This document shows positions 60,088 through 64,000 of a DNA stretch of 64,000 bases, piece by piece. Both the position numbers and the translations under genes were made by a program. Within the stretch, counting starts at the first letter, position 1. Each line of letters opens with the position of its first letter. The stretch spans positions 723,001-787,000 of the forward strand of contig NZ_CP047883.1 of the NCBI RefSeq assembly GCF_013305725.1, written 5' to 3'. Under the pieces are notes generated by a model. That model was given only the letters and a program-made list of their open reading frames with translations, searched no databases and was not told the origin of the DNA. The DNA comes from Streptococcus mitis (GTDB lineage: Bacteria > Bacillota > Bacilli > Lactobacillales > Streptococcaceae).

Positions 60088-60096
60088 TGGTATAAT
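60088..60096 (+). promoter_or_regulatory. metG promoter, extended -10
   Basis: TGGTATAAT about 45 bases before the metG ATG. No T-box leader fits in the gap. Confidence 0.7.
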
Positions 60097-60141
60097 GAAG
60101 TGTTAGAAAAACAGGTTTCATTAGCCTGGAAAGGAAATATT

Positions 60142-62139
60142 ATGTCTGAAAAGAATTTTTATATTACAACACCGATTTACTATCCATCTGGTAAACTTCA
60201 TATCGGTTCTGCCTACACAACTATCGCATGTGATGTCTTAGCACGTTACAAACGCTTGATGGGCTACGATGTCTTTTATTTGACAGGTCTTGATGAGCAC
60301 GGCCAAAAAATCCAGCAGAAAGCGGAAGAAGCTGGCATTACACCACAAGCCTATGTTGATGGAATGGCAGTTGGAGTTAAAGAACTCTGGCAATTACTCG
60401 ATATCTCATACGATAAATTTATCCGTACAACGGATGATTACCATGAAAAAGTAGTGGCTCAAGTATTTGAGCGCTTGCTTGCTCAAGATGATATCTATTT
60501 GGGTGAATACTCTGGTTGGTATTCAGTCTCAGATGAGGAATTCTTTACAGAAAGCCAGCTTGCGGAAGTTTTCCGTGATGAAGCTGGAAATGTAACTGGT
60601 GGTATTGCTCCATCAGGACACGAGGTTGAATGGGTATCTGAAGAATCATATTTCCTTCGTCTTAGCAAGTACCAAGACCGTTTGGTCGAATTTTTCAAGT
60701 CCCATCCTGAATTTATCACTCCAGATGGCCGTCTGAATGAAATGCTTCGCAACTTCATTGAGCCAGGTTTAGAGGATTTGGCAGTTTCTCGTACAACCTT
60801 TACATGGGGTGTGCCAGTGCCATCTAATCCAAAACACGTTGTCTATGTTTGGATTGATGCCCTTCTTAACTATGCTACAGCTCTTGGCTACGGTCAAGAT
60901 GAACATGGTAACTTTGACAAATTCTGGAATGGAACGGTCTTCCATATGGTTGGAAAAGACATCCTTCGTTTTCACTCAATCTACTGGCCAATCCTTCTTA
61001 TGATGTTGGATATCAAATTGCCAGATCGTTTGATTGCCCATGGTTGGTTTGTCATGAAAGATGGCAAAATGTCTAAGTCTAAAGGGAATGTGGTCTATCC
61101 TGAAATGTTGGTAGAGCGCTATGGACTAGATCCGCTTCGTTACTACCTCATGCGTAGCCTTCCAGTTGGTTCAGACGGAACCTTTACTCCAGAAGACTAC
61201 GTTGGCCGTATCAACTACGAATTGGCAAATGACCTTGGGAACCTCCTCAACCGTACGGTTTCTATGATTAATAAGTACTTTGGCGGGCAAGTCCCTGCCT
61301 ATGTAGAGGGTGTAACAGAGTTTGACCATGCTCTTGCTGACGTTGCAGAACAATCAATCGCTGACTACCACACCTACATGGAAGCAGTTGACTACCCACG
61401 TGCTTTAGAAGCAGTCTGGACTCTGATCTCTCGTACTAACAAATACATCGACGAGACAGCTCCATGGGTCTTGGCTAAGGATGAAGCTCTTCGTGACCAA
61501 TTGGCAAGTGTCATGAGTCATTTGGCAGCTAGCCTTCGTGTCGTTGCTCACTTGATTGAGCCGTTTATGATGGAAACCAGTCGTGCAGTCTTGAATCAAC
61601 TTGGCTTGGAAGAAGTAGCAAGCCTTGAAAACTTGAGCTTGGCTGACTTCCCAGAAGATGTGACTGTAGTTGCCAAAGGAACACCAATCTTCCCACGTCT
61701 GGATATGGAAGAAGAAATCGCCTATATCAAGGAACAAATGGAAGGCAACAAACCAGCAGTCGAAAAAGAGTGGAACCCAGACGAAGTTGAACTCAAACTA
61801 AACAAGGAAGAAATCAAGTTTGAAGACTTTGACAAGGTCGAAATCCGTGTTGCAGAAGTCAAAGAAGTGTCTAAAGTAGAAGGTTCAGATAAGTTGCTTC
61901 AATTCCGCTTGGATGCTGGTGATGGTGAAGATCGTCAAATCCTCTCAGGAATTGCAAAATACTATCCAAACGAACAAGAATTGGTCGGCAAGAAAGTTCA
62001 AATCGTTGCTAACCTCAAACCTCGTAAAATGATGAAGAAATATGTCAGCCAAGGGATGATCCTATCAGCTGAACATGATGGAAAATTAACCCTTCTCACA
62101 GTTGATCCAGCTGTACCAAACGGAAGTGTAATTGGGTAA
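60142..62139 (+). CDS. metG: methionyl-tRNA synthetase
   Basis: 665 residues from the ATG at 60142 (AAAGGAAA upstream); earlier in-frame starts overlap the promoter. The class I HIGH motif appears as [11 protein letters not shown] and the second signature as KMSKSKGNV. The connective-peptide region ([19 protein letters not shown]) has no CxxC zinc knuckle. The C-terminal ~110 residues ([20 protein letters not shown]) are a Trbp111/EMAPII-type tRNA-binding domain that supports dimerisation. Confidence 0.95.
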   Translation: MSEKNFYITTPIYYPSGKLHIGSAYTTIACDVLARYKRLMGYDVFYLTGLDEHGQKIQQKAEEAGITPQAYVDGMAVGVKELWQLLDISYDKFIRTTDDYHEKVVAQVFERLLAQDDIYLGEYSGWYSVSDEEFFTESQLAEVFRDEAGNVTGGIAPSGHEVEWVSEESYFLRLSKYQDRLVEFFKSHPEFITPDGRLNEMLRNFIEPGLEDLAVSRTTFTWGVPVPSNPKHVVYVWIDALLNYATALGYGQDEHGNFDKFWNGTVFHMVGKDILRFHSIYWPILLMMLDIKLPDRLIAHGWFVMKDGKMSKSKGNVVYPEMLVERYGLDPLRYYLMRSLPVGSDGTFTPEDYVGRINYELANDLGNLLNRTVSMINKYFGGQVPAYVEGVTEFDHALADVAEQSIADYHTYMEAVDYPRALEAVWTLISRTNKYIDETAPWVLAKDEALRDQLASVMSHLAASLRVVAHLIEPFMMETSRAVLNQLGLEEVASLENLSLADFPEDVTVVAKGTPIFPRLDMEEEIAYIKEQMEGNKPAVEKEWNPDEVELKLNKEEIKFEDFDKVEIRVAEVKEVSKVEGSDKLLQFRLDAGDGEDRQILSGIAKYYPNEQELVGKKVQIVANLKPRKMMKKYVSQGMILSAEHDGKLTLLTVDPAVPNGSVIG

Positions 62140-62155
62140 AAGTAAAAGACCAACG

Positions 62156-62689
62156 TTATCCACGTTGGTTTTTCTTGTTATGTGCGAGATTTTCTAAGAA
62201 GTGGTCTATCTCTTTTTGTGATCTGAGGATGACCACTTTATATGGATAGGTTTCTTGAACCCACTTGTAGCGTTCCTTAGCGGATTTGCTCCGTCCGTCC
62301 CAAAGAATCCATCGGATAAACTCCCAATTAAACTGTTCTTGACAACCAACTGCCATACTTTCTCTGACCTTGCCTCGGTATTTGAGGTATCGTTTAAAGG
62401 CTCGAAAGAGACAGGTCAATGGCGAAAAATTAAGAAAGATGATTTGGTCAGCATCCTGCATTCTTTCCTCATAGAAACACCAAGAATAATTTCCATCAAT
62501 AACCCAAGCTTCATGCTTGGTGAGAAAATTTTTCATCTCATCCAACATCCATTCACGGTCACTGTCTTGCCAACCGGGTTGAAATTGGAGTGTGTCCATG
62601 TGAAGTTTTGGGATGGAGTAGCAGTGAGACAATTTTTCGGCTAGAGTTGACTTACCAGCACCAGAATATCCGATAATTGCGATTTTCAT
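62156..62689 (-). CDS. P-loop NTPase, FlaR/topology-modulation or adenylate kinase-like
   Basis: 177 residues. Walker A is GYSGAGKST (residues 7-15). The substrate region is PKLHMDTLQFQPGW, then WVIDGNYSW, DADQIIFLNFSPLTCLFRAF, and RWILWDGRSKSAKERY as the lid-like segment. This is the pattern of FlaR, the DNA-topology-modulation protein, and related small nucleotide kinases. The true substrate is unknown. It converges on metG. Confidence 0.82.
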   Translation of the reverse strand: MKIAIIGYSGAGKSTLAEKLSHCYSIPKLHMDTLQFQPGWQDSDREWMLDEMKNFLTKHEAWVIDGNYSWCFYEERMQDADQIIFLNFSPLTCLFRAFKRYLKYRGKVRESMAVGCQEQFNWEFIRWILWDGRSKSAKERYKWVQETYPYKVVILRSQKEIDHFLENLAHNKKNQRG

Positions 62690-62713
62690 TTTCTACCTTT
62701 TCCTATTTGAGGA

Positions 62714-62746
62714 CAAAAAAACAGCCTCTATGGACTGTTTCTTATT
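62714..62746 (-). terminator. rpsT terminator
   Basis: On the reverse strand AAACAGTCCATAGAGGCTGTTT is followed by TTTTT, overlapping the end of the gene. Confidence 0.75.
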
Positions 62747-62978
62747 TAGCAAGTTTAGCTGAAAGACGAGCTTTGTCGCGGCTTGCTTTGTTTTTGTGAA
62801 TCAAACCTTTAGTTTCTGCTTTATCGATAGCTGAGCTAGCAGCACGGAAAAGTTCTTCAGATGGGTTTGCTTCGAAAGCTTTGATAGCAGTACGCATAGC
62901 TGATTTTTGAGCTGAGTTCTTTTCGTTTTGTTTAACGTTCAATTCAGCGCGTTTGATAGCTGATTTAATGTTTGCCAA
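62742..62978 (-). CDS. rpsT: 30S ribosomal protein S20, TTG start
   Basis: 78 residues from a TTG at 62978 (protein [20 protein letters not shown]). The ribosome binding site GGAGGT lies seven bases upstream of this TTG; starting further upstream would consume it. The protein is helical and basic ([18 protein letters not shown] at the end), as for S20, which binds the bottom of 16S rRNA. A non-ATG start is known in E. coli rpsT, where it is tied to translational autoregulation. Confidence 0.95.
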
Positions 62979-63045
62979 TGTTCTTACCTCCATATTTACT
63001 AACTATACCATTATATCTGAAAACTGACGTTTTGACAAGGGAAAA

Positions 63046-63966
63046 TTATTTTTTTAAGTAAATTTCATCGATTTCATGGTTCTTTGTTTTATGAAGAATC
63101 ACTTCTGCACGATTTCTCGTTGGTTCAATATAATTTTGTAGATTTGTGAGATTGATACTGGTCCAGACCTGATGGGCAAAGGATTCCACTTCCCCAATCG
63201 GCATTTGAGTAAAACGATAATAGTAGCTATCAGGGTCGTTTTGGGCTAGGCTCAGCATTTTCAAGAAACGGTCCAGATACCAACTCTCGATGTCATCGAC
63301 TGCAGCATCAACATAGATGGAAAAGTCAAAGAAGTCAGTAATGTAGAGACGCTCGTTTTGTGGATTTTGAAAGACATTTATTCCCTCAACAATGACAAAA
63401 TCAGCAGCTTTGACGCTCTGCTTTTCCTCAGGTACGATGTCGTAGACTTCATGAGAATAGACAGGAATATCTACATCTTGTCCATTTTTGATGCGATCCA
63501 GGAAGTTGAGAAGAGCTTCCATATCATAGCTTTCAGGAAATCCCTTGCGATTTAAAATCCCTTGTTCAATCAAGGTCTGGTTGGGATAGAGAAAGCCGTC
63601 AGTTGTTACCAACTCAACCCTAGCATCTGTAAGTGTACGGGACAGTAGGATTTGAAGTAGGCGACTGGTTGTGGATTTTCCAACAGCAACACTCCCAGAA
63701 ACCCCAATGATAAAAGGCTGGGATTTACTTTCACGTTGGAGGAAAATTCCTTTAGAAAAGGCCAAATCATCCTTGGTACGCTTGTAAATCTGGATGAGAT
63801 GGGCTAGGGGGAGATAGACATCGGTAACATCCTGCAAACTAATCTGGTCATTAAAACTCTTGATGGACTCTAATTCCTCTTCTGTCAAAGGAGGTGTTGT
63901 CTTTCGATGTAACGATTGCCAAGTCTGGCGGCTGATTTTTTCAAAATGTAAAAATTCGTTGGTCAT
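63046..63966 (-). CDS. coaA: pantothenate kinase, type I
   Basis: 306 residues from the ATG at 63966 (AGGGGAAAA upstream; an in-frame start at 63996 is unlikely). It phosphorylates pantothenate, the committed step in CoA synthesis. Walker A is [13 protein letters not shown] (about residues 90-102). Further motifs are [36 protein letters not shown] and [10 protein letters not shown]. An extended -10 (reverse-strand TGGTATGAT) is visible at the window edge. Confidence 0.94.
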   Translation of the reverse strand: MTNEFLHFEKISRQTWQSLHRKTTPPLTEEELESIKSFNDQISLQDVTDVYLPLAHLIQIYKRTKDDLAFSKGIFLQRESKSQPFIIGVSGSVAVGKSTTSRLLQILLSRTLTDARVELVTTDGFLYPNQTLIEQGILNRKGFPESYDMEALLNFLDRIKNGQDVDIPVYSHEVYDIVPEEKQSVKAADFVIVEGINVFQNPQNERLYITDFFDFSIYVDAAVDDIESWYLDRFLKMLSLAQNDPDSYYYRFTQMPIGEVESFAHQVWTSINLTNLQNYIEPTRNRAEVILHKTKNHEIDEIYLKK

Positions 63967-64000
63967 TTGTTTTCCCCTAGATATTTTGTTTATCATACCA

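Noticed and set aside
60046..60141. N-terminal extension of metG
   Set aside because: It reads through the terminator of the previous operon and the TGGTATAAT promoter; the ATG at 60142 gives the standard length.

Overview
The window reads as chromosome from a Mitis-group streptococcus (S. mitis / S. pneumoniae / S. oralis cluster). It has low-GC Firmicute codon use, pneumococcus-type RUP interspersed repeats (four copies), choline-linked teichoic-acid genes (LicD proteins and a choline-binding phosphorylcholine esterase), extended -10 promoters (TGnTATAAT), and near-identical MecA, Hom, ThrB, SodA, SlrA, RpsP and MetG type proteins. From memory, rplL, gdhA and pyrDA lie far apart in reference pneumococcal genomes. 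Their adjacency here suggests a rearranged pneumococcus or, more likely, a close relative such as S. mitis.

Layout. 1-2300: the 3' part of an ABC permease, a small membrane protein, and an intergenic stretch with a RUP. 2330-12731: an rlmI-like methyltransferase followed by a tightly packed shikimate and aromatic amino-acid operon (aroD-aroE-aroB-aroC-tyrA-ylbF-like, then aroA-aroK-pheA). The operon ends in a translationally overlapping LytR-CpsA-Psr ligase gene. 12876-21885: a cell-surface glycopolymer island holding licD, a family 2 glycosyltransferase, an O-antigen-polymerase/LicD fusion, another licD, a Pce-like esterase with about 21 choline-binding repeats, and a convergent Wzx-type flippase. 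22010-31305: mecA, hom-thrB, msrAB, a heterodimeric ABC exporter and an MTA/SAH-deaminase-like amidohydrolase. 31349-32497: the L10 leader, rplJ and rplL.

32483-39260 is the most unusual block. The 3' end of rplL carries the 15-bp attachment core used by ICESa2603-family integrative elements. It is followed by a small ORF and a frameshifted RepA-type initiator, which I read as the scar of an integrated element. Next comes a degenerate fragment resembling the catalytic domain of a lantibiotic leader peptidase (LanP). An intact AT-rich immunity module follows: lanR-lanK, a terminator, then lanF-lanE-lanG and a NisI-like lipoprotein. No lantibiotic precursor or modification gene is visible. The block therefore looks like an orphan lantibiotic-sensing and self-protection system left by a decayed bacteriocin cluster.

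39261-64000 is mostly housekeeping: gdhA, pyrDA, holA, sodA, a yutD-like gene, rlmN, a VanZ-like gene, an ABC-F gene, slrA, an XRE regulator with a membrane partner, rpsP-khpA, rimM-trmD, a stand-alone ATP-cone protein, a ydbC-like gene, bioY, gor, a MacAB-like exporter, metG, rpsT and coaA. A few small or unknown genes are interspersed. I saw no tRNA, rRNA, CRISPR array or intact insertion sequence.
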